The notes: a model not told the origin generated them from the sequence alone. A stretch of 43,030 bases of DNA from Cognatundibacterium jejuense (GCF_014284255.1 NZ_JACOFV010000022.1:1-43030), one strand, 5' to 3'. Shown: positions 24,351-33,149, numbered from the stretch's first letter. Made by a program: numbers and translations.

Positions 24351-25148
24351 ATGAACAATTCTCTGACGATGTTGACGGTGCCTGCATTTCAGGACAATTA
24401 TTTGTGGATCATACACAATGGCAAACACGCCATTGTCGTCGATCCAGGTGACGCAACGCCCATATTACATGCACTGGCACAACATAAGCTCATATTATCG
24501 GCGATTTTACTCACGCACCACCATGCTGATCATATTGGCGGTGTTAAGGAGTTGCTAGCGTCCAATGGAGCACATCTTACGATTCCAGTGTATGGCCCGG
24601 CAAATGATAGCATTTCGTCAGTTACGCATCCCTTACATGAAGGCGATACGGTTCATCTACCAGAACCAGGTATTGATTTATCAGTCATCGACGTTCCGGG
24701 TCACACTTTAGGTCATATCGCGTATTTTTCATTGCAAGAACACTGGCTGTTTTGTGGCGACACCCTGTTCGCTGGAGGTTGCGGACGAATATTTGAAGGC
24801 ACGCCAGCACAAATGCTATCTTCCCTCGATAAACTGGCGCGCCTGCCGGATGACACTGCTGTCTATTGCGCCCATGAGTACACAATGGGAAACTTGCGTT
24901 TTGCTGCGACCGTTGAACCCGACAACCAACAACTTGCACAACGTATCGCCGTCGAGCAAGCAAAACGCGATCGGGGGCAGCCTACTGTACCGACGCAGAT
25001 TGGATTAGAAAAACAGACCAATCCATTTTTGCGCATCCGGGAACCAAGCGTGATTGCTGGCCTGCTCAGACATCAAAAAATTGATACGTCGGCTGATGAC
25101 GCAACAAACTTTTATGCCTTACGCGAATGGAAAAACAATTTCGCGTGA
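24351..25148 (+). CDS. gloB: Hydroxyacylglutathione hydrolase (glyoxalase II)
   Basis: A 265-residue metallo-beta-lactamase-fold enzyme that splits S-lactoylglutathione to lactate and glutathione in methylglyoxal detoxification. The two-metal motif THHHADH is at about residues 54-60. Further ligands are in [11 protein letters not shown] (His), [13 protein letters not shown] (Asp) and YCAHEYT (His). The C-terminal [11 protein letters not shown] is the glutathione-binding end. A GTG at 24345 would add two residues. The gene is divergent from the methyltransferase with essentially no gap. Confidence 0.93.
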   Translation: MNNSLTMLTVPAFQDNYLWIIHNGKHAIVVDPGDATPILHALAQHKLILSAILLTHHHADHIGGVKELLASNGAHLTIPVYGPANDSISSVTHPLHEGDTVHLPEPGIDLSVIDVPGHTLGHIAYFSLQEHWLFCGDTLFAGGCGRIFEGTPAQMLSSLDKLARLPDDTAVYCAHEYTMGNLRFAATVEPDNQQLAQRIAVEQAKRDRGQPTVPTQIGLEKQTNPFLRIREPSVIAGLLRHQKIDTSADDATNFYALREWKNNFA

Positions 25149-25201
25149 GCGCGATCTCACTCTAAAATATCGACATTTTTTGGTTCAGGGTTCAAATTAC
25201 C

Positions 25202-26371
25202 ATGCTCGAAGTCAGTAACAACAAAGATGCTCAAACAACGCTCGCCTTATTTTGTAAGGTCGTTGATAACTATGGTGACATTGGTATCTGCTGGCGTTTG
25301 GCAAGACAACTTGCGCACGAGCATGGAATCGCCGTGAATTTATGGGTCGATGATTTAATCAGCTTTAAACGTATTTGCCCAGAGGTACACACAGATCAAG
25401 CCGAGCAAGATGTCGCTGGCATCAAGGTTACACATTGGCGTGATCAGAATGGTGTTTTTACGTTGAATGATATTGCCAATATCGTCATTGAATTTTTTGG
25501 CTGCGATGTTCCACCTGCCTATATTGCAACGATGGCGCAATGCACGCCGCGCCCGCTCTGGTTTAACCTCGAAGGTTTAAGCGCTGAAGAATGGGTAGAA
25601 GGCTGCCATCGCTTGCCATCGCCGCATCCGCAGTATTCATTGATCAAGTATTTCTTTTTCCCGGGCTTCACCGATAAAACTGGTGGCTTGATCAAAGAAG
25701 CCCAATTAAGCGAACAGCGCCAGCAATTTCAATCTAATTCCCAAGCTATCGTGCAGTTTTTGTCGCGACTTGGGGTCACTGCAGCCGAACAAGAAACACT
25801 CAAAGTCTCTTTGTTTTGCTACCCGCATGCGCCAGTGAATGATTTATTTGAGGCCTGGAAAAACAGCCCGGTCGCTATCACTTGCCTGGTTCCAGAAGGT
25901 GTAGCGAGTGATGCAATCACCCATTTCCTCGGGCAAACCGCCGTTGCTGGGTCGCATGCGACACAAGGCGCATTAACGGTGCGTGTACTACCATTTATAC
26001 CGCAATCGGATTACGATCGCCTGCTATGGGCGTGTGACCTGAATTTTGTCCGTGGTGAAGACTCATTTGTGCGGGCACAATGGGCGAACAAGCCCTTTGT
26101 CTGGCATATTTATCCTCAGGATGAAAACCTCCACCACGTCAAACTGAAGGCATTTCTAAATCGCTATACAGCCAAAACCGATGCCTTGGATAATCTATCT
26201 CTGGCATGGAATACCGCAAGCGACCCTCAAGGTAACTGGGCAGATGTGTGGCAAACTTTGCTCACTGAACTACCCCAAATTACACTTTTGAGCACCGAAT
26301 GGGAGCAAGAAATGCTCAAAAATGGCAATTTCAGCACTAATTTACTGCAGTTTGCTACGACACTTGCTTAA
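25202..26371 (+). CDS. earP: EF-P arginine rhamnosyltransferase EarP
   Basis: A 389-residue glycosyltransferase that puts rhamnose from dTDP-rhamnose on an Arg of elongation factor P, needed for EF-P to relieve stalling at proline stretches. The N-terminal motif CKVVDNYGDIGICWRLARQL holds the two Asp of the active site (Asp22 and Asp26, with the spacing known from Pseudomonas EarP). The C-terminal nucleotide-sugar site NFVRGEDSFVRAQWA carries the conserved Glu-Asp pair. The target gene efp follows on the same strand after 137 bases, and its product has the matching Arg32. AGGG precedes the ATG. Confidence 0.94.
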   Translation: MLEVSNNKDAQTTLALFCKVVDNYGDIGICWRLARQLAHEHGIAVNLWVDDLISFKRICPEVHTDQAEQDVAGIKVTHWRDQNGVFTLNDIANIVIEFFGCDVPPAYIATMAQCTPRPLWFNLEGLSAEEWVEGCHRLPSPHPQYSLIKYFFFPGFTDKTGGLIKEAQLSEQRQQFQSNSQAIVQFLSRLGVTAAEQETLKVSLFCYPHAPVNDLFEAWKNSPVAITCLVPEGVASDAITHFLGQTAVAGSHATQGALTVRVLPFIPQSDYDRLLWACDLNFVRGEDSFVRAQWANKPFVWHIYPQDENLHHVKLKAFLNRYTAKTDALDNLSLAWNTASDPQGNWADVWQTLLTELPQITLLSTEWEQEMLKNGNFSTNLLQFATTLA

Positions 26372-26508
26372 TTACTGGCAAAAAATGGGGTAAAATATGC
26401 GGTTAATTTTTACCGTATTTTCAAATTCAATCGGACGTGGGCTTGCAGGGCTTTTACCAGTAGGCAACAGATGATTTTTATGCAATCACCTTTTTACGTA
26501 TATTTACT

Positions 26509-27084
26509 ATGAAACCTGCAAAAGAAATTCGTGTTGGCAACATCATTATGGTCGATAGCAAGCCTATGATCGTTTTGCGCTCTGACGTCAATGGTTCAAG
26601 CCGCACGGGCTTCACCTACAAGTGGAAGATGAAAAATCTTTTGACTAACAGCCCACAAGAATCCGTTTTCCGTGGCGATGACAAGTTTGACGTTGTTGTT
26701 CTGGACAAAAAACCAGTGACCTACTCTTACTTCGCTGACCCATTGTTCGTATTCATGGACGCAGATTACAACCAGTACGAAATCGAAGAAGAAAACCTGG
26801 GTGATGCATTGCACTACCTGAAAGATGGCATGGAATGCGAAGCCGTATTCTATGACGGTAAAGCTATCTCCGTAGAATTGCCAACAACGATCGCTCGTCA
26901 AGTTGTGTACTCTGAGCCAGCAGTTAAAGGCAACACTTCCGGTAACGTATTGAAAGAAGCAAAAATCGAAAACGCAATCGAAGCACATTGCCATATCGTT
27001 CAAGTGCCACTGTTCGTGAGCCAGGACGACGTGATCGAAATCGATACACGTACTAACGAATACAAACGCGTTGTACGTAACTAA
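26509..27084 (+). CDS. efp: Elongation factor P, rhamnosylation type
   Basis: A 191-residue three-domain translation factor that binds ribosomes stalled at polyproline. Domain I carries the modification loop [16 protein letters not shown] with Arg32, the residue rhamnosylated by EarP. The domain II stretch [30 protein letters not shown] and the C-terminal [23 protein letters not shown] are typical. The loop sequence SSRTG differs from the SGRN seen in many relatives, and the stretch before QVPLFV ([12 protein letters not shown]) is somewhat longer and unusual. No Shine-Dalgarno site is obvious in the AT-rich leader. Two hairpins follow the stop codon. Confidence 0.95.
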   Translation: MKPAKEIRVGNIIMVDSKPMIVLRSDVNGSSRTGFTYKWKMKNLLTNSPQESVFRGDDKFDVVVLDKKPVTYSYFADPLFVFMDADYNQYEIEEENLGDALHYLKDGMECEAVFYDGKAISVELPTTIARQVVYSEPAVKGNTSGNVLKEAKIENAIEAHCHIVQVPLFVSQDDVIEIDTRTNEYKRVVRN

Positions 27085-27090
27085 GATATT

Positions 27091-27108
27091 GCATCTCGAT
27101 TGAGATGC
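27091..27108 (+). other. Hairpin right after efp
   Basis: GCATCTC and GAGATGC are perfect inverse copies around GATT, seven bases after the efp stop codon and just before the terminator. It may stabilise the 3' end of the message. Confidence 0.55.
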
Positions 27109-27112
27109 ATAC

Positions 27113-27142
27113 AAAAACGCCGCATCATTCGCGGCGTTTTTT
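27113..27142 (+). terminator. Rho-independent terminator of efp
   Basis: AACGCCGC pairs with GCGGCGTT around a seven-base loop, with an A-run before and a run of eight Ts after. Confidence 0.93.
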
Positions 27143-27159
27143 TTCGCCCTAAAATCTCC

Positions 27160-27178
27160 GTAGGGCGGATGCAACCCA
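27160..27178. repeat. Intergenic repeat motif, copy 1
   Basis: GTAGGGCGGATGCAACCC lies just after the efp terminator. A similar stretch, GTAGGACGGGCGCAACCT, is found at 39815-39832, just after another terminator (14 of 18 positions equal). It may belong to a dispersed repeat family of this genome. Confidence 0.35.
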
Positions 27179-27212
27179 CCTCGTTTTACAACGCCAGGCT
27201 TGAGATTAAACG

Positions 27213-27253
27213 TAAAAAAACCTCACTTACTTTCATACAAAAATAAGTGAGGT
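27213..27253 (-). terminator. Rho-independent terminator of the metNIQ operon
   Basis: CCTCACTTA (27221-27229) and TAAGTGAGG (27244-27252) pair perfectly around 14 bases. On the minus strand a run of seven Ts follows, so it ends transcripts coming from metQ. Confidence 0.85.
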
Positions 27254-27322
27254 ATAAACTTGTCACCTTGAGACAATTTCTACTAAATGACATAGCTCAG
27301 CCACGCCATTTTTGATACTAAA

Positions 27323-28147
27323 TTAAAACGCTGGAACCACAGCGCCTTTGTATTTTTCTTCGATGAATTTCTTCACTTCTGGCGACTGCAAAGCGGCGAT
27401 CAGTTTTTTGAAAGCTGGGCTATTTTTGTTATCGTCACGCGCTACCAATAAATTCGCGTAAGGTGAATTGGCATCTTCGATGAACAAAGAATCTTTGACT
27501 GGATTCAGCTTCGCTTCAATCGCGTAGTTGGTATTGATCAACGCCAGATCAACCTGATTCAAAACGCGCGGTAGCGTTGCAGCTTCCAGCTCCTTAAATT
27601 TCAAATTTTTAGGATTGGCGATGATGTCTTTCTTGGTCGCGGAAATATTGCTTGGATCTTTCAGCGTCAACAAACCCTGCTTTGCCAGTAACAATAAGGC
27701 ACGGCCAGAATTGGATGGATCGTTAGGAATCGCCACTGTTGCACCGTTAGGGATATCAGCGACTTTTTTATATTTTGTTGAGTAGGCAGCGAACGGCTCT
27801 ACATGAACTTTAGCAACAGGCACTTCGATATCATTTGAGTGACTTTTCTTAAATTCATTCAAATACGGTTGATGCAAAAAGAAATTACCGTCTAAGTGCT
27901 TTTCATTCACTTGTACTGCTGGCTGGATATAGTCAGTAAATACTTTGACTTTCAGATCCACGCCTTCTTTTGCCAATTGAGGCTTAATGAATTCCAGGAT
28001 TTCTGCGTGAGGAACCGGGCTGGCAGCGATCGTCAACACATCAGCGGCATGCGCCATGCCAGTAGCAAAAACGCTGGCAACAGTTAAGCTTGCAGCGACT
28101 GCAGTACGCACACTATGTTTAATTTTTTGTTGAAATGAGAGCTTCAT
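27323..28147 (-). CDS. metQ: Methionine ABC transporter substrate-binding protein MetQ
   Basis: A 274-residue binding protein for L- and D-methionine (NlpA/MetQ family). The signal peptide MKLSFQQKIKHSVRTAVAASLTVASVFATGMAHA ends in an Ala-x-Ala site without a lipobox Cys, so it is probably a soluble periplasmic protein and not a lipoprotein as in E. coli. Family segments: ADVLTIAASPVPHAEILEFIKPQLAKEGVDLKVKVFTDYIQPAVQVNEKHLDGNFFLHQPYL and ATVAIPNDPSNSGRALLLLAKQGLLTLKD. The ATG at 28147 has AGGATAGG before it; an upstream in-frame start is rejected. Last gene of metNIQ, followed by its terminator. Confidence 0.94.
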   Translation of the reverse strand: MKLSFQQKIKHSVRTAVAASLTVASVFATGMAHAADVLTIAASPVPHAEILEFIKPQLAKEGVDLKVKVFTDYIQPAVQVNEKHLDGNFFLHQPYLNEFKKSHSNDIEVPVAKVHVEPFAAYSTKYKKVADIPNGATVAIPNDPSNSGRALLLLAKQGLLTLKDPSNISATKKDIIANPKNLKFKELEAATLPRVLNQVDLALINTNYAIEAKLNPVKDSLFIEDANSPYANLLVARDDNKNSPAFKKLIAALQSPEVKKFIEEKYKGAVVPAF

Positions 28148-28199
28148 ATTACCTATCCTTATTTTTATTAAGAGTAAAAAAGTAAAAAAGAAAAACAAA

Positions 28200-28859
28200 C
28201 TACTTACGGGTAAATCTTGCGACGAGTTTGTCGCCAGAGAACTGCAATACCTGTACTAACAAAATCAAAATCGCGACCGTCACGATCATTACGTCGGTCT
28301 GGAATCGTTGATAGCCAAAACGTAAGGCCAGATCACCAAGACCACCACCACCAATCACACCAGACATTGCCGCATACGAAACCAAGGCAATCGTCGTCAC
28401 CGTTGCTGCAGCAATTAAACCTGGCAAAGCTTCCGGCAAGAGTGCGTGAATGATGATCTGATGAGTCTTTGCTCCCATCGCCTGGCACGCCTCGATAATG
28501 CCGCGATCCACATCACGCAACACGTTTTCGACTAAACGCGCAAAAAATGGCGTGGTACCAATCACTAAAGGTGGAATCGTTCCTGCTACCCCCAAAGACG
28601 TGCCGACCAAAAACAAAGTAAACGGAATTAAAACGATCAATAAAATAATAAATGGCACCGAACGCAATACATTTACTAAGACCGATAACAAGGCATAAAT
28701 GCCGCGTTGCTCCAACAACTGTTTTTTGCCGGTAACGAACAACAAAACGCCCAAAGGTAAGCCCAGCAACACCGTAAAAAACAACGAACAACCTGTCATG
28801 GTCAGCGTATCGAGCGTTGCCTGGGCAATATCTTCGCAATCAATATTCGAAAAATCCAT
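28200..28859 (-). CDS. metI: Methionine ABC transporter permease MetI
   Basis: A 219-residue inner-membrane permease with about five hydrophobic segments, such as LFFTVLLGLPLGVLLFVT and VPFIILLIVLIPFTLFLVG. The coupling loop is GIIEACQAMGAKTHQIIIHALLPEALPGLI (about residues 120-150). The ending FGYQRFQTDVMIVTVAILILLVQVLQFSGD is characteristic of MetI. It starts inside the metN stop codon (TAATG, one-base overlap), so translation is coupled; metQ follows after 52 bases. Confidence 0.95.
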   Translation of the reverse strand: MDFSNIDCEDIAQATLDTLTMTGCSLFFTVLLGLPLGVLLFVTGKKQLLEQRGIYALLSVLVNVLRSVPFIILLIVLIPFTLFLVGTSLGVAGTIPPLVIGTTPFFARLVENVLRDVDRGIIEACQAMGAKTHQIIIHALLPEALPGLIAAATVTTIALVSYAAMSGVIGGGGLGDLALRFGYQRFQTDVMIVTVAILILLVQVLQFSGDKLVARFTRK

Positions 28860-29902
28860 TAGTACTTACTCCCACTCAAACCCAACACATCCGCTCGCAC
28901 ATCCGCCGCACGCAAAGAAACCAATACCGTATTGATCTCATCCGATGAACCAATCAACTCGACTAGCAATTGCCCATATGGCGTATTCTTGATGCGGGAA
29001 ATAGTTCCTTGCAAAATCACCATTTGTACTTGGGTTTGCGCTGCGATGCGACTCAAAATAGGCTCATGGGCAGCAGCACCGACGTAAGTCAGTCGGATCA
29101 ATAATCCGTTTTCTCGTTCCTTGCGAATTTGTAATACATCGAGATCGAGTGCGAGATTTTCTGCCACCATACTTTGCGTCACGGTGTGCTTTGGATGCAG
29201 AAAAACGTCAGCGACATCACCTGTTTCGACAATTTCACCTGCATCAATCACCGCAACCTGATCACAGATCGTACGAATGACCTGCATTTCGTGGGTAATC
29301 AAAACTATCGTCAGACCCAACTTCTGATTAATGTCTGACAGCAAACGCAAAATGGATTGCGTGGTTTCTGGATCGAGCGCCGAAGTCGCTTCATCACACA
29401 ACAACAAGGTTGGATAATTCGCCAATGCACGGGCAATACCAACACGCTGCTTTTGACCACCCGAGAGTTGCGCCGGATATTTATCGCGTTGATCGGCTAA
29501 ACCGACCAAATCCAATAATTCATCCACGCGCTGACGACGTTGTTCTTTGCTGTAAGAACCTGCTAACTTGAGCGGGAAATCAATATTTTCTGCAATGGTT
29601 TTTGCACTAAGCAAATTGAAATGTTGAAACACCATGCCGATACGCTGGCGCAAGCCGTGCAATTGCTCGGCATCGAATTGCGTAATATCAGCACCATCAA
29701 TCAGAATCTTGCCTGACGATGGTCTTTCCAATAAATTCAGAGTTCGAAGTAACGTACTTTTACCCGCCCCCGAGCGTCCGATGATGCCAAAAATTTTTCC
29801 TTGTTCTATTTGCAAATTAATGTCACGTAAGGCCTGCACTTGCGCACCGACACCACCACGACCCACTTGATAAAACTTCTGTACTTGCTCAATCCGTATC
29901 AC
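28859..29902 (-). CDS. metN: Methionine ABC transporter ATP-binding protein MetN
   Basis: A 347-residue ATPase. Walker A GRSGAGKST, Q-loop VFQHFNLLSAKTIAENI, signature LSGGQKQRVGIARAL, Walker B LLLCDEATSALD and switch His ITHEMQVI are all present. After about residue 265 comes the NIL regulatory domain (LLIRLTYVGAAAHEPILSRIA... and ISRIKNTPYGQLLVELIG), which binds methionine and shuts the transporter when the cell has enough. The family start MIRIEQVQKFY corresponds to a GTG at 29902. The frame is open further up to 30013, but that part overlaps the probable promoter and is not family-like; an ATG at 29983 is a less likely start. Confidence 0.94.
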   Translation of the reverse strand: MIRIEQVQKFYQVGRGGVGAQVQALRDINLQIEQGKIFGIIGRSGAGKSTLLRTLNLLERPSSGKILIDGADITQFDAEQLHGLRQRIGMVFQHFNLLSAKTIAENIDFPLKLAGSYSKEQRRQRVDELLDLVGLADQRDKYPAQLSGGQKQRVGIARALANYPTLLLCDEATSALDPETTQSILRLLSDINQKLGLTIVLITHEMQVIRTICDQVAVIDAGEIVETGDVADVFLHPKHTVTQSMVAENLALDLDVLQIRKERENGLLIRLTYVGAAAHEPILSRIAAQTQVQMVILQGTISRIKNTPYGQLLVELIGSSDEINTVLVSLRAADVRADVLGLSGSKY

Positions 29903-29981
29903 TGATAACCACGCCAAAAAATCACAGAAGCCGATCTTACCTAAAGCTTCAAATGCTTTCCAATCATATAAATTCACTTGC

Positions 29982-30013
29982 ATATATGAAATTTCATATA
30001 TAAAGACAGTCAA
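29982..30013 (-). promoter_or_regulatory. Probable metNIQ promoter with 20-bp palindromic operator
   Basis: On the minus strand TTGACT (30013-30008) is a good -35 box. The following AT-rich stretch contains the -10 region, although no perfect TATAAT is seen. Across it lies a perfect 20-bp palindrome (29982-30001) with half-site ATATATGAAA. A protein bound there would cover the -10 region. Transcription starting near 29978 would leave a leader of about 75 bases before the GTG start of metN. Confidence 0.55.
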
Positions 30014-30229
30014 TTAAAAAATTGCTCAGACCTGATAAATCCGGCTTAGTCAAGAAATTCTATCTTGCGAATTATTTGCAACTTCTAATAAAATTCGAGA
30101 TCTTCGTGGAACTAATTCTTCTACTCGCCATCTGAGTCAGCAACATATCGCTTTCAATGTAAGGATGATAAGTTCAATTTTCTTTGTTATGATATGGTGC
30201 TGTGCAGTAAAAAAACCTGAGGCAATAAA

Positions 30230-30262
30230 TGAGTACTTGCGGAGTACTTGCTGAGTACTTGC
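30230..30262. repeat. Three direct repeats of 11 bp (GAGTACTTGC)
   Basis: The ten-base unit GAGTACTTGC occurs exactly three times, at 30231-30240, 30242-30251 and 30253-30262, each after one variable base (t, g, t). The period is 11 bp, close to one helical turn, and each unit holds the palindrome AGTACT. The array stands 33 bases before the small His/Cys protein gene. It may be a multi-site operator or simply a short tandem duplication. Confidence 0.7.
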
Positions 30263-30294
30263 TTCAAACCTGAACCTGAAAAATATCCATTTTA

Positions 30295-30663
30295 ATGTTG
30301 AGCAATAAACTTCCATCTGTGCAGTACCGACAGAGACATGCCATACAAAGCTTACCCATAGCCTTGGTGCAGTCTTTCGTCGTGCGCGGCTGGAAGGCAG
30401 GCGTTGCTTTAATTACCGCCCTGACTTTTGCTTTACTGATTTCGACGGCAGCCACGCATCATCATGCGAACTCCATCGAAGATCAGGCTTGCTCACTTTG
30501 CAGTGCGATATCAGATAAACTTGACCACGTCACACCGACCGCGCAAGCGCCGCTCACACTGCAATTGTTTGCATATACGCTGCAAACCGGCGATGCTTAT
30601 CAGTCAGATTTTGCTGCACCGTCATTACTTCCTCCTAGTTGCGGCCCACCCGCCCTCGCTTGA
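30295..30663 (+). CDS. Small His/Cys-containing membrane protein (DUF2946-like)
   Basis: A 122-residue protein with one hydrophobic segment (about residues 35-52, WKAGVALITALTFALLISTAA), then THHHANSIEDQACSLCSAISDKL and a C-terminal PPSCGPPALA. The triple His, the CxxC pair and the terminal CGPP are the pattern of small proteins (DUF2946 and relatives) often found beside TonB-dependent receptors and copper genes. The part after the membrane segment should face the periplasm and could bind a metal ion. The function is not established. It lies between the triple 11-bp repeat and the TonB-dependent receptor gene, which begins 269 bases downstream; a shared role in metal uptake is inference. Confidence 0.65.
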   Translation: MLSNKLPSVQYRQRHAIQSLPIALVQSFVVRGWKAGVALITALTFALLISTAATHHHANSIEDQACSLCSAISDKLDHVTPTAQAPLTLQLFAYTLQTGDAYQSDFAAPSLLPPSCGPPALA

Positions 30664-30932
30664 TCCAAGCTGCTTAATTCCTGATTTGCAGGATGTGTTG
30701 AATGTGTAATGCTGGGCGTTTTTGCGCTTAGCACCCCTCATCAACTCGCTTATGGCTGCGCGTCTGCATCGAAAATGCTGAGCGCATAGAAGACAGAAGC
30801 CCTGCACTTCATAACTAAAATAAGCATCTCCAGTAACACCCCAAGAACAAGATCTCGTGCGCCCTAAGCGGTGACGCCGTTTCGCTTGTTACTACTTCAT
30901 TTTTTAAAATACGCATTAATAAAAGGTTCACC

Positions 30933-33149
30933 ATGACTACGCAAGTTCTTCGCGCCTCTTTCCGCTTACGCCCACTTCCTTTGCTGCTAGCTGGCTTATT
31001 TGTCGCCACCTCAAGCTATAGCATTGCAGCAGAAAATGACGATGCCAATTCCGACGCAGCCACATCAGCAAGTGCAGGCGCAAATCCCATTACGGATCAG
31101 CCGATATCTACAGTAGAAGTCACCTCGGCACATCTGAAAAGCGCACGGATAGAACTTTCACCAAAGGTGGGAACAACGGTCTATACCATCGATAAACATA
31201 TGGTAGACATGATGAGTCAGGGTGATTCGACACCGTTTAATGAAATCTTGTTGCGCTTGCCTGGTGTCGCACAGGATTCGAAGGCATCTGGCGGGCTGCA
31301 TGTGCGAGATGATCACGCAAACGTTCAATACCGCATCAACGGTGTGCAATTACCTGAAAGCATTACTGGTTTTGGTCAATCCATCGATACTCGTCAAATA
31401 GACTCTACCGATTTCATTACTGGCGCGTTACCAGCGCAGTTTGGTTTGCGTACGGCTGGTATTGTGGACATTCAAACCAAGGAAGGCTCAACTAAACCCG
31501 GTGGCCGTATAGGCATCCTGGTCGGAGGAAATAATTACTACAATCCTAGTGCAGAATTTTTCGGCACAGTTGGTGCTTTCAATTACTATTTATCTGGCAG
31601 TTATTTGTCGAATGAACTCGGCATAGAAAATCCAACCTCTGCAAAAAGCGCTATTCACGACAAAACCCAGCAGGCTAAATCCTTTGGCAATTTGTCGTAC
31701 TTTCTGGATGACGACACCCGTCTTGGGATGATGTTCGGCACGTACAACGGCAAATTTCAGATTCCAAATAATCCCTCACAAGCACCAGCTTTCTCGTTGG
31801 CTGGCGTTAGTGACATGACTAGCGGAATCAGCACCTTACCTTCATCACAACTTGATGAAAGTCAGCGCGAACTAAATCGCTTTGTTGTTTTGTCTTACCA
31901 AAAAAATCTGGGCCCATTGAATTTTCAATTATCCGGATTTAAACAATATTCTGAACTTCATTTCACACCAGATCGGGTCGGTGATTTAGTCTATAACGGT
32001 GTATCTACTGACACTTTGCGCTCAAATTCATCGGCAGGTCTACAAGGTGATGTCAGCTACAAAATCAATCCGCAACACACGTTCAGAACTGGTTTTGCGT
32101 ACACACGCCAATCAACTGAAAGCAATAATACCGTCGGTGTTTTTACTGTCGATGCTAATGGTGCGCAGTCATCCAACACACCGCAATATATCGTCGATAA
32201 TTCCGGCAAAGTTGGCCAACTTTATAGCCTGTACGCACAAGATGAATGGCACATTTCTGACCCACTGACACTGAATTATGGCGTGCGCTTTGATCGTGTG
32301 TCGGCATTTGTGGAAGAACAGCAGTGGAGCCCACGTTTGAATCTGGCATATAAAATGAACGATGCCACCGCTTTCCATGCGGGTTACTCACGTTACTTCA
32401 CACCACCACCGCAAGAATTGGCTTCGCAAGCAAGTATCAACTTATATTCAAATACAACAGCGGCACCACAGATTCCGACATCGGACAACGTCAAATCTGA
32501 GCGCACACATTATTTCGATGTCGGGGTCAGCCATAAAGTGAACGACAAACTCAGTCTGACTGTCGACGCCTACTATAAAAATATTAGCAATATGCTCGAT
32601 GAAGGCCAGTTTGGGCAGGCATTAATTTTGTCACCGTTTAACTACGCTAAAGGTTTTGCAAAAGGCCTGGAAATATCCGTGGTGTATAGCGAAAAGAACT
32701 GGGGTACGTTCTTAAACACATCTATTCAAAAAGCGCAGGGAACAAACATCGTCTCGGGTCAATCGTTATTTGCGCCGGATAAGTTAGCGTATATCGCGAA
32801 TAATTACGTCTATGTCGATCACGACCAGACTTACACCGTTTCCGGTGGAGTCCATTACCATTTTGGAGATTCACAAATCAGCAGTGATTTTTTATATGGT
32901 AGTGGCTTGCGCAGAACACCTGATGGCGGAGCACTGAATTCAGCATCACTCAATTCTTACACTACGTTTAATGCAGCATTTGTTCATCACTGGAAAAAAA
33001 CAGCAGTTGGCGATATTGAAGGACGTCTGTCCCTGGTGAATATTTTCGACAAATCCTACTTACTGCGTGATGGATCTGGGGTTGGCGTAGGTGCCCCACA
33101 ATACGGCGCGCGCCGAACTTTGTATGCAGGCATTTCTACTAGCTTCTAA
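30933..33149 (+). CDS. TonB-dependent outer-membrane receptor
   Basis: A 738-residue outer-membrane receptor. A signal peptide (LRPLPLLLAGLFVATSSYSIAA) is followed by a possible TonB box (STVEVTS, about 52-58). The plug domain (about 70-180) has FNEILLRLPGVAQDSKASGGLHVRDDHANVQYRINGVQLPE and the conserved LPAQFGLRTAGIVDIQTKEG. The rest is a 22-stranded barrel with many alternating aromatic strands, ending in RRTLYAGISTSF with a terminal Phe as outer-membrane proteins need. It imports a scarce nutrient such as a metal chelate with energy from TonB. The ligand is unknown; the upstream His/Cys protein points to a metal. The 269-base gap before it holds no recognisable cobalamin riboswitch. Confidence 0.9.
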   Translation: MTTQVLRASFRLRPLPLLLAGLFVATSSYSIAAENDDANSDAATSASAGANPITDQPISTVEVTSAHLKSARIELSPKVGTTVYTIDKHMVDMMSQGDSTPFNEILLRLPGVAQDSKASGGLHVRDDHANVQYRINGVQLPESITGFGQSIDTRQIDSTDFITGALPAQFGLRTAGIVDIQTKEGSTKPGGRIGILVGGNNYYNPSAEFFGTVGAFNYYLSGSYLSNELGIENPTSAKSAIHDKTQQAKSFGNLSYFLDDDTRLGMMFGTYNGKFQIPNNPSQAPAFSLAGVSDMTSGISTLPSSQLDESQRELNRFVVLSYQKNLGPLNFQLSGFKQYSELHFTPDRVGDLVYNGVSTDTLRSNSSAGLQGDVSYKINPQHTFRTGFAYTRQSTESNNTVGVFTVDANGAQSSNTPQYIVDNSGKVGQLYSLYAQDEWHISDPLTLNYGVRFDRVSAFVEEQQWSPRLNLAYKMNDATAFHAGYSRYFTPPPQELASQASINLYSNTTAAPQIPTSDNVKSERTHYFDVGVSHKVNDKLSLTVDAYYKNISNMLDEGQFGQALILSPFNYAKGFAKGLEISVVYSEKNWGTFLNTSIQKAQGTNIVSGQSLFAPDKLAYIANNYVYVDHDQTYTVSGGVHYHFGDSQISSDFLYGSGLRRTPDGGALNSASLNSYTTFNAAFVHHWKKTAVGDIEGRLSLVNIFDKSYLLRDGSGVGVGAPQYGARRTLYAGISTSF

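Noticed and set aside
26596..27174. 192-codon open frame on the minus strand opposite efp
   Set aside because: It is the mirror of a highly conserved gene with strong codon bias; the product (rich in Phe, Val, Cys) looks like no family.
29903..30060. SAM riboswitch upstream of metN
   Set aside because: No conserved SAM-I/II elements; the palindrome at 29982-30001 is a DNA-type symmetric site and the leader is short.
30664..30932. Cobalamin riboswitch before the TonB-dependent receptor
   Set aside because: The conserved B12-box (GCCACTG-type) and its neighbours are not found.
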